In this document: piece by piece, positions 7,801 to 16,500 of the stretch
Layout of the letters: every line of letters starts with the position of its first letter
Numbering within the stretch: the first letter of the stretch is position 1
Assembly (NCBI GenBank): GCA_031425695.1
Contig: JANPJV010000167.1
Location: forward strand, 1 to 20,088
Direction of reading: 5' to 3'
DNA: 20,088 nt
Source: JANPJV01 sp031425695
GTDB taxonomy: Bacteria; Pseudomonadota; Gammaproteobacteria; Xanthomonadales; SZUA-5
Notes under the pieces: generated by a model
What the model was told of the DNA's origin: nothing
Database searches by the model: none
Seen by the model: only the letters and a program-made list of their open reading frames with translations
Made by a program: the position numbers and the translations under genes

Positions 7801-8541
7801 GTTCGAACTGCCGGTACTGGTCGCCCAGAACGGAGCCGAATTTCGATTCAGGTCGATGCCGAACAGGTGGTCGCCCTGCGTGTTCAGCAGCTCATCGACG
7901 CCGCGCATGTTCTTGCGGCGCATGCGCCCGTCGCGCGGCGAATCGGCGTTGGTCGGGTCGTCCCCGCCGAGCACCTGGGTCGGGTAACGCTGTGTCTGCA
8001 GGAAGCCATCGACGTTGAACACCGGGACCACGACCAGTTGGGTGTTGTCGAGCAGGAAGCGCTCCAGACCGGGCTCACTGGCGCGCGCAATGAGATCCTC
8101 CATGATTGCGGTCGCCACTTCGGGCGACTGCCACTCGCGCGCATGGATGGTGCCGTTGACCAGCAGGCTTGGCTCCGGCTCACCATCGACTGTCGTGGTA
8201 TCGCCATCACCGAGCCGATAAGCCCAGATCGGCCGCCCGGCAAATGAATTACCCACCACTTGCGCTTCCATGTCCGCGCTTTCGAGCGTCAATGCCTGAT
8301 GTCGCGCAAACAGGCTCGCGTGGCTGCGAAAGCCAGCGACCGCCGTCTGCGATTCGATCGGGAGCGGCACTGGATAGCCGAGCGCACGCTGGTTGTTGCC
8401 CGTGGCCAGCTCGACAAAGGTCTGCAGGGTGGCCGCCGGGAGCGCGGAACTGGCGAGCAGGCAGATGGCTGCGAGCACTCGCGGGTGCGGGAGTCCTGTG
8501 GGAACGGACATGCCCGCGAACTTCTTGACGCGCGCCGTCAT
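4828..8541 (-). CDS. Secreted multi-domain M14 zinc carboxypeptidase
   Basis: A 1237-residue exported metallopeptidase. Residues 1-38 form a signal peptide with hydrophobic core VLAAICLLASSALPAA. The M14 domain covers about 45-400: zinc ligands H133 and E136 (HAREW), H287 (ADVHSFS), substrate-binding N232-R233 (DLNRN) and the presumed general base E361 (TWTLEIEP). Next is a beta-rich stretch, then a Calx-beta domain near 598-698 (QEGDALEIEL ... VDNDDPG). A right-handed beta-helix-like region, about 740-1007, ends in a choice-of-anchor-like segment (CDVGAIELG). The last 230 residues are two copies of a WYDP-type module starting at GLWYDPARNGSGF and GGAWAAPAFAFQGF. The ATG at 8541 overlaps the upstream stop (ATGA) and follows GGAG by eight bases. 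Secretion and peptidase activity are well supported; the substrate is unknown. Confidence 0.88.
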   Translation of the reverse strand: MTARVKKFAGMSVPTGLPHPRVLAAICLLASSALPAATLQTFVELATGNNQRALGYPVPLPIESQTAVAGFRSHASLFARHQALTLESADMEAQVVGNSFAGRPIWAYRLGDGDTTTVDGEPEPSLLVNGTIHAREWQSPEVATAIMEDLIARASEPGLERFLLDNTQLVVVPVFNVDGFLQTQRYPTQVLGGDDPTNADSPRDGRMRRKNMRGVDELLNTQGDHLFGIDLNRNSAPFWATSTGSSNNIRSLIYHGTGPASEPEMQALLAAANYANPARLRFFADVHSFSRVLFTINTGNAAHDAFTANLASLFSQAEFAYGPANSTLPLYSPSPNLAGRGIGTTSEYFAYTYQIPTWTLEIEPGDMGAAEYGGLGTSHDGFILPQSQIARVRTSLSAAHRLLSYRIAGPAYLQQVRILDTRTGQPVYLAHWRKQGAGRQLRVERSLPLNPGGRYRVWLGFNKPMRLRTNGVISQIPRSDFFVEPHPQLALAGGERRLQLPASGGRWLDHPGPAGFGHGRYRDDAYALEFTVPADWVGNGRLELNLADLTADPLDSNPATVVDFVQGGWSGYEPSNLAPDAQHQLKIAAAADPGIQLAERPTRIQEGDALEIELVRSGAAAAARVLVSVESSDVAAGDISIPASVDFAPGEQRRTLRVLVREDLLVEPDQRLSVQLQAGNQDTSLSDSRLELVLVDNDDPGVARWRVPGPGTVALAELNSGALRAGIVAANAQALPVEMLLPASAPLAFDAPFSGNAMPPISSNLLIDGNGGQWDLLPAGRLLDVTTGARLRLRDLGLRASSAASTDADGGLIRNLGVLSISGSTLKDGSARDGGLIYSTGELSIDRSILDGGRVSGRGAQVYARGSLRMSASSLVRAAAGSGAVHSEGDALLEQVSLAGSTVQPALQRASGNLRVRGSLLAGSAVCASADTVTSLGYNLATDASCALAAVGDRQNAADTHVLAADGRVQPGAAALDLGPPDCAATDQALRPRPQGAGAPRCDVGAIELGSSPRNGLWYDPARNGSGFAIERIGNLLFVVWYTFDASGAPIAYTAQAQVTGATWEAPLLAFTRTAGQASPRAVGTLRLVFDGNQAAAASFGFDGVGSGTLSLQFLTFANGVPRLPVGGAWAAPAFAFQGFSIVPQGNVLVLVTYFYDQAGVLRWSLGTGQAADASDIPMLAFRGSCPTCAYVPPTSALSGSVHLAFKNRDLATVEAAVEVDGLSAWSTAPTRLEAFR

Positions 8542-9584
8542 CGCAGAAACTCCGCAGCAAGCCCATCGGGAAGCCGTCCACTCAGGGCCAGTTCGCGAAG
8601 CCGCAGTTCCCCTCGCGCGTCATTGCGCAACCGGATTGCCAGGACCGCATGCTGTCGACGTCGCGGGGGCAATTGCGAATCGGCGGCCATCTCCAGCCAT
8701 AGGTCGAGGCTGAGATGTTCGGATAAAACCTGGGCGGCACTGGCGCCCGTCACTTCCGAATCCAGCTGCGCACGCACCCAGGCGGCGATTGCGGGGTCGG
8801 CGATACGCGTTCCGGCGGTAAGAACGGCGGTCGAAGCCAGCGCTGGGCGCTGTGAGGCTCGTTGCAGCCAGTCGGCGATCGCAGGCGCAGGCAGTTGCGC
8901 GACGAGCGCCGCCATGGCCGGTGCGAGATCAGCGTCGCTTGCCCGCTGCAGGACAGCGTCGAACAGCGCAGCCGAATAGGTCAATTGCGCCAGGGGCACG
9001 AGCGCGGCGGCTGGAAGCAATGCCGGTTCCGCTGCCAGCGCGGCGCGTGCGTGGGGATCGAGGACAGAGACCGCCAGTCGGACCGTGCGCTCCGATGCCC
9101 CCGCCTGCTGTTTGTGAGCTTGTCGATTGGACCATGCAGCGGCCAACCGGCGGGCCTGATCGCGATCAATGTCCAGCGCGAGCAATGCTTCGGCACGCGC
9201 ACCCAGCGGGAACACCGGCACCCACCATTGCCCTGCCGACTCGGGATGTACGGCAAAAACCCGCTCATGACATCGCGACAGCATGGCTAGCGCAGCCTTG
9301 TCGGCCGAGCCGAGATCCGGCTCCCCGCCAAGCTCATCCAGCCATTGCGAGAGCGCACTCTCGGCGGACAGCGCATCGGCGTCGGTGCACAGGGATCCAA
9401 TCATTGCGGCAGCTTTTTCGTGTTGCAGGCTTCGCAGCCGCGCCTGTGTCGCCACCGACTTGCGCGCCTTGGCAACATCTTGGTCCTCGACGCGCACCGC
9501 GTCCTTGGGCAATTGCTCGGCCGGACGAGCGTCGACCCAGCCCGTCCACAGCAACACGACTACCGCAACCCAACTTGCCTTCAT
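8538..9584 (-). CDS. Exported helical protein of unknown function
   Basis: A 348-residue protein that I do not recognise. It begins with a signal peptide (MKASWVAVVVLLWTGWVDA, cleavage near residue 19), so it is exported. The rest is rich in Ala, Leu, Arg and Gln and appears as successive helices, possibly HEAT-like, with two cysteines in the first half. The frame is open another 64 codons upstream, but that segment is translated repeat DNA. The ATG at 9584 has a GAGG motif six bases ahead and directly begins the signal peptide. Its TGA overlaps the start of the M14 peptidase by four bases, so the two are co-transcribed and translationally coupled. A role as partner, chaperone or inhibitor of the peptidase is only a guess from this linkage. 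Confidence 0.75.
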   Translation of the reverse strand: MKASWVAVVVLLWTGWVDARPAEQLPKDAVRVEDQDVAKARKSVATQARLRSLQHEKAAAMIGSLCTDADALSAESALSQWLDELGGEPDLGSADKAALAMLSRCHERVFAVHPESAGQWWVPVFPLGARAEALLALDIDRDQARRLAAAWSNRQAHKQQAGASERTVRLAVSVLDPHARAALAAEPALLPAAALVPLAQLTYSAALFDAVLQRASDADLAPAMAALVAQLPAPAIADWLQRASQRPALASTAVLTAGTRIADPAIAAWVRAQLDSEVTGASAAQVLSEHLSLDLWLEMAADSQLPPRRRQHAVLAIRLRNDARGELRLRELALSGRLPDGLAAEFLR

Positions 9585-9652
9585 GCGCGCCTCGCCCGAG
9601 CCTATACCGAACTGTGCCCCAGATCCGGCCATTTCACTTGAAGCCTTTCTGG

Positions 9653-9904
9653 GGAATACATGAGGAAAAATTGAGGAAACATTTGGTGGAGTGCCGCGCT
9701 CCCGCGCGGCCGCTTCAGGCCATGGAAGAGCGGCGCCGCGGGAGCGGCGCCCTCCGACGCTCACTGAGGAATACATGAGGAAAAATTTGAGGAAGCGTTT
9801 GGTGGAGGGCCGCGCTCCAGCGCGGCCGCTTTGAGGCCATGGAAGAGCGGCGCCGCGGGAGCGGCGCCCTCCCCAACAACGGCGCCGCGGGAGCGGCGCC
9901 CGCC
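9653..9904. repeat. Tandem copies of a roughly 115-bp repeat carrying paired GC-rich palindromes
   Basis: Two copies, about 9653-9755 and 9768-9872, lie 115-117 bp apart and differ at few positions. Each starts with GGAATACATGAGGAAAAA, continues through TTGGTGGAG, and holds an inverted pair of GC-rich palindromes (GCCGCGCT...GCGGCCGCTT, then AGAGCGGCGCCG...GCCCTCC) around a CCATGG centre. A third partial copy of the right palindrome follows at about 9879-9904, just before the stop of the transferase gene. The whole 325-bp gap between the PPTase and exported-protein genes is essentially this repeat; I see no gene in it. Confidence 0.85.
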
Positions 9905-9909
9905 TACAC

Positions 9910-10569
9910 TCAGATTCGAATCTCGCTGATCCATCCGCCGATCAGTTCAACCTGCTCGTCGCATTCAATGGTCATGTCCAAGCCGGCGCCGGCCGCAATG
10001 CCCAGGAAAACCTCAGCCGATCGATACATGTGCACATCCGCCGGCTCACCAAGCGGGTGATGCAAGCGCACCGCCCGCAGCCATTCCGGGAGCGCTACGC
10101 TGGCGTCGCGCTTGATGCGCGCCTCCTTGGCGACCCAGCGTTGCAATAAACCGTCCGAGTCGAGGCTGCCGGGCACTTCGTTTTCCGCGAGCAACGACTC
10201 CTCGACGTCGGCCAGGCTGTGGCGGCGCGGGTACTGCTCGATATCGATTCCGACCGAAACATCCGCGATGGCGGCGGCGACCCACTCGCCGCTATGCGAG
10301 ATTGAGAGATGCAGGGGAGTTGGTGTGGCGGGCTGATCCACGACCGGCGGCAGGTCACGCCGCTCGCCGAGCTCGACCGCGGTCGCATCCAGCCCATGTC
10401 GGCGTGCGATCACACAGCGCGCCAGCCAATGTCCGGCCAGGTACTGATTGCGACGCGCAGGAAGTCGCAGATGCTCCAGGCGAGCCTGCTCGGAGGCGCT
10501 CAGCCAGCGCAGGCCGGCAGGTGCACGTTCGAGCACCGTCGCCACCCGGCACAACTCGAGCGTGATCAC
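9910..10569 (-). CDS. 4'-phosphopantetheinyl transferase (Sfp/PfaE type)
   Basis: A 219-residue phosphopantetheinyl transferase that converts apo-ACP to holo-ACP using coenzyme A. Motifs are LHLSISHSGEW (residues 87-96), the magnesium-binding VGIDIEQ (D109, E111) and RWVAKEARIK (W145, K148, E149), matching the two-lobe Sfp/HetI class. The start is GTG at 10569, with GTGA overlapping the TGA of the megasynthase gene; no alternative ATG would keep the N-terminal lobe. As the last gene of the operon it is the expected activator of the ACP in the upstream PfaA-like protein, like PfaE in PUFA clusters. The gene is followed by the 115-bp repeats. Confidence 0.92.
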   Translation of the reverse strand: MITLELCRVATVLERAPAGLRWLSASEQARLEHLRLPARRNQYLAGHWLARCVIARRHGLDATAVELGERRDLPPVVDQPATPTPLHLSISHSGEWVAAAIADVSVGIDIEQYPRRHSLADVEESLLAENEVPGSLDSDGLLQRWVAKEARIKRDASVALPEWLRAVRLHHPLGEPADVHMYRSAEVFLGIAAGAGLDMTIECDEQVELIGGWISEIRI

Positions 10570-13500
10570 GCTTTAAGTGGGTCCGGACCTTGTCCGGACG
10601 CTCCTGTCACGACGCTTTCGCCAGCCACGATGCGTAGCCCCAACGCCGGCGATTCGTAGATCCGTCGCCCGTCCGCCCACAGGCTGGCGCTCGCGACTGC
10701 ATACGCGCCGCGTGGGTCACGCCCACGTTCGAGGATCTCGATGGTGGTGTGTACCCGGCGATGGTGCGGCAACACCTGGCCACGATATTTCCAGATGTGC
10801 TCGCGTTCGACCGTGAGCGACTCGAAACGCGGGTGTTCAATGCCCGAGCCCATGCCGGTTTCAAGCATGTAGAAAGCGAGCAGCTGGATCATGGCCTCGA
10901 TGCCGAGCGAGCCGGGCTGCACCGGGTCCTGGAAGAAGTGCGCCTTGAAGAACCATTCGTTCGCGTCGATATCTTTCACCGCGCGCAGTTGCCCAAGCCC
11001 GGCTGCGCCCGCGTCCGGCCACCAGCCGTCGACGCGATCGAGCATGCGCAGGCGCGCCCCGTATTCGTCGGTCGTTTCCGGGTTGGACAATGCACTAGGC
11101 GTGGTCCAGGTCGCAGGCGCATGCAGGTCGAACAGGTAGTCACTCGGGCGTTCGAGAATCTCCCGTTGCGCCGGGCTCGTCGGCAACCCAGCCTGGGCCG
11201 CCAGCGCCGCGGGCGGGAAGAAGCCGAACACGGTTCGCAGCGAATACACCTCGCGATCTCCGAGCCGGCAGCGCACGGAAAAGCTCTCGATGATTATCCC
11301 CGCGGTGGCCGAAACTTCCAGCAGCTCGACTTCGGTCGTCAGCGTGCCGCTGCCCCGAAAGACCTCGGCATGCAGCGTGCCCTTGCCGTCGAGATTGCGG
11401 AAGCCGAGCTCGCTGTCGATGGTCAACGCCGAACCGACATAGCTCGACAGCCAGCCGCACGGCTGCAGCGCGGCTTCGAGCAGCACCGCAAACGGCATGC
11501 TGCGTCCATCGTTCGCGTCGAAATACCAGGCGTCTGGCGGTACGTCGTATTCGATGACGCAACGTGCGCCGGCCTTGAGCACGCCGATCGGGCCACTCAC
11601 CGAGGCGACCCGGCTGGCGAAAAGATACGGTGGCGAAGGCAGCCGGGCGACGCGTTGTGGGCCATCGAAGCGCGCGTACATCGGACCGAAGGCTTGTGTC
11701 GGCCGGCCCAAGGCGCAGGCCAGCAGACTGCGCTGGTCGAAGCGGAAGCCGTCGACGACCGCGACTTGCCCATCGTTGTTGTGCGCAGTCGATTCGCTCC
11801 GCGGGAAAAGCGTTTCCAACTGCGCCAGCGGCCAATCGGGGACCAGTTCCAGGCCCACGCGCCGCGCATGGAAAGCCTTCAGGCCATCGACCGTGCATAG
11901 CAGATCGGCAAACACCGTCGGCACCGGGCCGGCACTGACTTCTTCGACGAACACTTCGGTGACGAGCAGGCGCGAGCGCGGCGTGACCTGCCCGCGGCAT
12001 TGCAATTGATATGGCAGCTCCGGAACCGGCTGGAAGCGCCATCCATCGCGTTCGAGCGTGTAGCCGCGGGCCGCGAGGAACAGCGCCAGCGTCTGCAGGC
12101 ACGCCTCGAACATCAGCGTACCGGGCATGCATGGATCATTCTTGAAGTGGCCATCGAAAAACCACTGGCTCGGCGTGATGTCGAGCTCGGCCCGTAGATA
12201 GCCGCGTTGCCACGGGCCACCGGCACTTGCCAGCGCGGTGATCCGGTCGAGCAACAGCATCGAGCCTTGATGGATGGCCGGGCTGCGCGTGTGCGTCTGG
12301 GCGCGTTCGAAACCCGGGCCGAAACAGCCGAAGGCGTCGCCGCGTGCAAAGGCTTCGAGATCCTCGCGCGAGAAGCTGTTGCGCCCGCACTCGACCACGG
12401 GCGGGTCCAGGATCGGCGCCGGCGCGATCGACTGTGTTTCTGCGCTCCACAGGCATCCAGCCGAAGCCGCGAGCTCGGCGTCGGTAAAGAACCCCGCCTG
12501 CCCCTGCCGCACCGACAGCTGCTTGCGCGCCGTGGTGTCATCGTCGCGATAGTTGATGCAGTCGTAATGGAAGAACATCAGGCGGACATCGCCCTGCGCC
12601 GCATGCCCGTCAAGATCGATCTGGAAGCGCAGCGTGTCACCACTGCGCGGCAGGTCACCGTGATAGGTGAGCTCGCAACCCAGCAGCCGATACACGCGCT
12701 CGCCGCGATTCAAGAGGTCCACGCCCAGCCAGCTGATCAGCATCAGGTCTGCCTGGCCCGCTTCGATCATCACCCCGGCCGGCATGTGGCCATGCTGCAG
12801 ATACCAGGCATCGTCGCGCACATCGGTTTCGGTCCAGATCCGGCCCTTGCCCATCGACAGCGGCTCCGCATCCAGCCCAACCACGCGATCGGCTAGCAGC
12901 AGGGGCGGCAATGGCATCCGCACTTGCCGCAGATACTGGTCCTGCGGCGCAAAGCCCGGCCCGAAGATCTCCGAAATCAGGCCGCCCGAATGCACCTCGA
13001 GTTGCGCGCGGGAAAAGCTGGGGCCGCGCGGCGTGCTGTCGTGGGAGCGAACGTTGGGGGAACGGTCGTCGTGGGAGCGGCCATGGACGCGATCTTTGTC
13101 TTCACTCGCTGGTTGCGGAGGCAGTTCGGAAACCAGAGTCGGAACCCTGCCGCTCGCGGCAACCCCCACCAGAATCTCCAGCGCTCGCTGCTGCAAGCCC
13201 ATGAACTGCTCGTGCGCTGCTTGCTGCGCCAGGACGAATTCCTGCTGCACACGTGCCAGGTTGCCGAGCAGCGACTGGTGGTGACTGAGCGCGGGACAAA
13301 CAGCGTCCGGACAAGGTCCGGACCCACGTACAGCGGCGACGCTGGGCTCTGCTGTGGTGTGCTCTGCTCTTGCGGGCTCTGCTCTTGTGAGTTCTGCTCT
13401 CGTGGGTTCGGACCTTGTCCGAACGCTTTCCACCCCAACCCATTGCCCAGGGACTAACTCCGATGCCGTCACGCACATCGCCAACACTGGCGGCAGCCTG

Positions 13501-16500
13501 GGCGCTGGCGCCATCACCTGGAATGTCGTCTGCGCGAGCTCCTGCCGGATCTGCACCCAGTCGAGAAGCGGCGCATGCGCGGGCACCGTGAGCACGCGAC
13601 CCGCCTTCGGCGTTGCCACCACGCGCGGCAAGGCGGCTTCGAGTGCCGCGTGGTCAACCGGCACGCCGGCAGCCAATAACGCTGCGACCGCATTGAGCAA
13701 GCCCTCGATGCCCTGCCCTTTGCGATCAAGATTCACGACCAGCGCCTGCCGATGGCCGAGGACGCTCCTGATCGCGCGCGAGTAGCTGCCGCCGGGACCG
13801 TGCTCGATGAAGACACGCACGCCGTCGTTCCAGGCCTGGAGGATGGCCGGGCGCAGGTCCAGGGTCGCAGTGGCCTGGTCGAGAATGGCGCGCGCGCACG
13901 CGTCGGTATCCGGCACGTAGGCGCGCCCCAGCGCGTTGCTGTAGATGCGCCCGGGTACATCGGAAACGGTGCGCCGGCGATGCAGACCGAGCCAGCGGTC
14001 GCCCACGTTTCGGAGCTCCGGCACATGCACGGCCAATGGGTAGTCGAGCCGCACGCAGCGTGCCGCGCCGAGGCGCTCAACCACCCGTGCGCATTCGCTC
14101 GCATCTCCTGCGATCAGCGACTCCTCATCACTCTGGATGATGGCGAGGTGCACGCGGAGCGAGTCTCCGATCGCATGACGAACTTCCTCCGGCGACGCCA
14201 GCACCGTCCAGCTCGCCCACTCGACCGGCCCGCCCCAGCAGCGCTCGACCGCCGCAAACTCGCCGCCGAGCTCGTGCGTCATCAGCCCAGACTGCTCAGA
14301 CTCATCCATGAGCTCGTCCGCATCGGTCCAGATGCCGGCCGCGAACAGCGCATTGGTCTCCCCGGAGGAATAGCCGAGCCATGCGTCCGGCTGCAGCCCG
14401 AGCACGCCACGGCTCAGCTCCAGGTGGAGTTGGGCAAGCGCGGACGCGCCCCACAGCTGCTCGATGGCGCTCGGGGCATGGCCACTCACGTAGGCCCATT
14501 CGAGCGCCACCGCCAGGCGCTTGCTGCGCAGTGCCAGTGCGGGCACCAGTTGCGGCAGATGCAGCAACAGCTCGCGCCCCATGCCCGCATACGACGCTCC
14601 AGCACCGGCAAACACGAAGGCGATCTCGCCACCGACCGGACGCTCGGCGAAATGAACGCCGATGCCGGCGGGAGCGCCGGTTTCGAGGTGGGCAATGGCA
14701 CGCGCCTTGACGCGTTCGAGGTCAGCGTCGGTGGCGACCAGGACGAGCCGCGCTGGACTTTTCTCTTGTGGGTCCGGACCGTGTCCGGACGCTCTTCCTT
14801 CCAAACAAAGCGTCCGGACAAGGTCCGGACCCACAAAAGCATCAGTCCGTTCGCGCAGCTGTGCGATCACCTCCGCCCGATCGCGTCCAGAAAAGCAGTG
14901 CAACCGCGGCAGCTCTGTTTCCGTGCGCGGCGGGTGCCCCACCTGGGGTAGCGTGGCACTGAGCGCGCGAACTATGTCTGGCCGCGCAAGGTGTGCCGCG
15001 CCAGCGCCGCGCCTCGCAACGGAGCCGCCGGCCTCGGTGAGCCGCAATGCAGGTTGCGCTGGACCGTCGGCAAGCACCACGAGGCTGCGCGCTTCGATGC
15101 TCAGCCAAGGGCTGCCATCGGCGTGGCGGCGGTGGTGAAGCCGCAGTGCTGCGGCGACGACTTCAAGCATTCCGGATGCAGCGTACGGAGTACCGAAGCG
15201 AGCGGCCAAGTGCTCGCGTTCGGGGAACGTTTTCGCAGCAGGAACGATCGCAGCTATAGCCGCTCCCACAACATCAAGCGCGTCAACCAGCGCATATACC
15301 CGATCACCGTCGCGCTCGGCGTCCGCCAACCGCTTGAGCACGATCGCGGCGGCGGCGTCGCCTGGGCGCGTGTCCCTGACCGACCGTTGCACCGCCTCGC
15401 ACGAGAAATCAACCGCGCCAACCAGGGCCGCATCGAGTTCCCCTCGTCGCAACGCGCGCAAGGCCAGGTCCATGGCAACCGTCCCCGAGGCCGCACCAGC
15501 CTGCACGGTGAACCCAGGCCCGGCAAGATCGAACTGCGAGCTCAGGCGATTGGCCGGGATGTTCGGCATGCTGCCCAGCACTGCCGCCGCCTCGAGCGCC
15601 GGAATGACCCGGTCGCGCGCAGCTCGCAGGCGCGCCGGATCCTGTTCGAGATTCGCGAGCCGCCAGCGCAGGCCATGGCGCGCAACTTCCGGATCGGGCT
15701 CCATGCCGATGAAGATGCCCGTGCGTTCCCGCGGTAACGCGACAGTTTCGGCCAGCGCAGCGTGCGCGACCTCAAGCAGGCCCAACTGCTGCGGCAAGGC
15801 CTGCAGCAGATCCTTGGGCGGGAAGCGCAGGTCCGCAAGATCGAGCTCGATCTCTCCGATGCGGCCCTCGCCTTGGAAATTCAGGAGCGAATTGCCCGCG
15901 AACAGTTCCGTTGCAAACGCGGCGCGGTCCTTCGCACTGGCAATCATGCAGCCGAGCCCGACAATCGCGATCGTCGCTGGGAGGGCCGAGCTCCCGCTCG
16001 GCCGCTCTTGGTCGCCGCGTGTGCCGATCGGCTCATCGACGATGTCTGCAGACTCTTCCGAGACCAGCAGATGCGCATTGTTTCCGCCAAAACCAAAGGC
16101 AGAGACGGCCGCGATTCGCGGAGGTCCGGCAGGCCATTCCTCCAGCGCCTGCAACACGCGAAAGGGCGTACCGGCCAGCGCCGCATTCGGGATTTCGACA
16201 TGCAGCGTCGGCGGCCGTTGGCGCGTTCGCAGCGCCTCCAGCACCTTGATCAAACCGGCCGCGCCGGCAGTCGTGATCAGGTGGCCCAGGTTCGACTTGA
16301 GCGAGCCGATCGGCAGTTCGACCGCCCCCGCATACACGGCCGCAGTACTTCGCAGCTCGGTGGCATCGCCGACCGGGGTTCCGGTTGCATGACATTCGAT
16401 CAGGCTCACCTGATCCGGGCGCAGCCCGGCGACGGCGAACGCCGCCCGCATGGCCCGCTGTTGGCCCTCTTCCGCTGGAGCCAGCAAGCCCTTGCCGCGA

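Noticed and set aside
9585..9776. 64-codon upstream extension of the exported-protein gene
   Set aside because: The extension translates the 115-bp repeat and would bury the signal peptide; the ATG at 9584 has a ribosome-binding motif.
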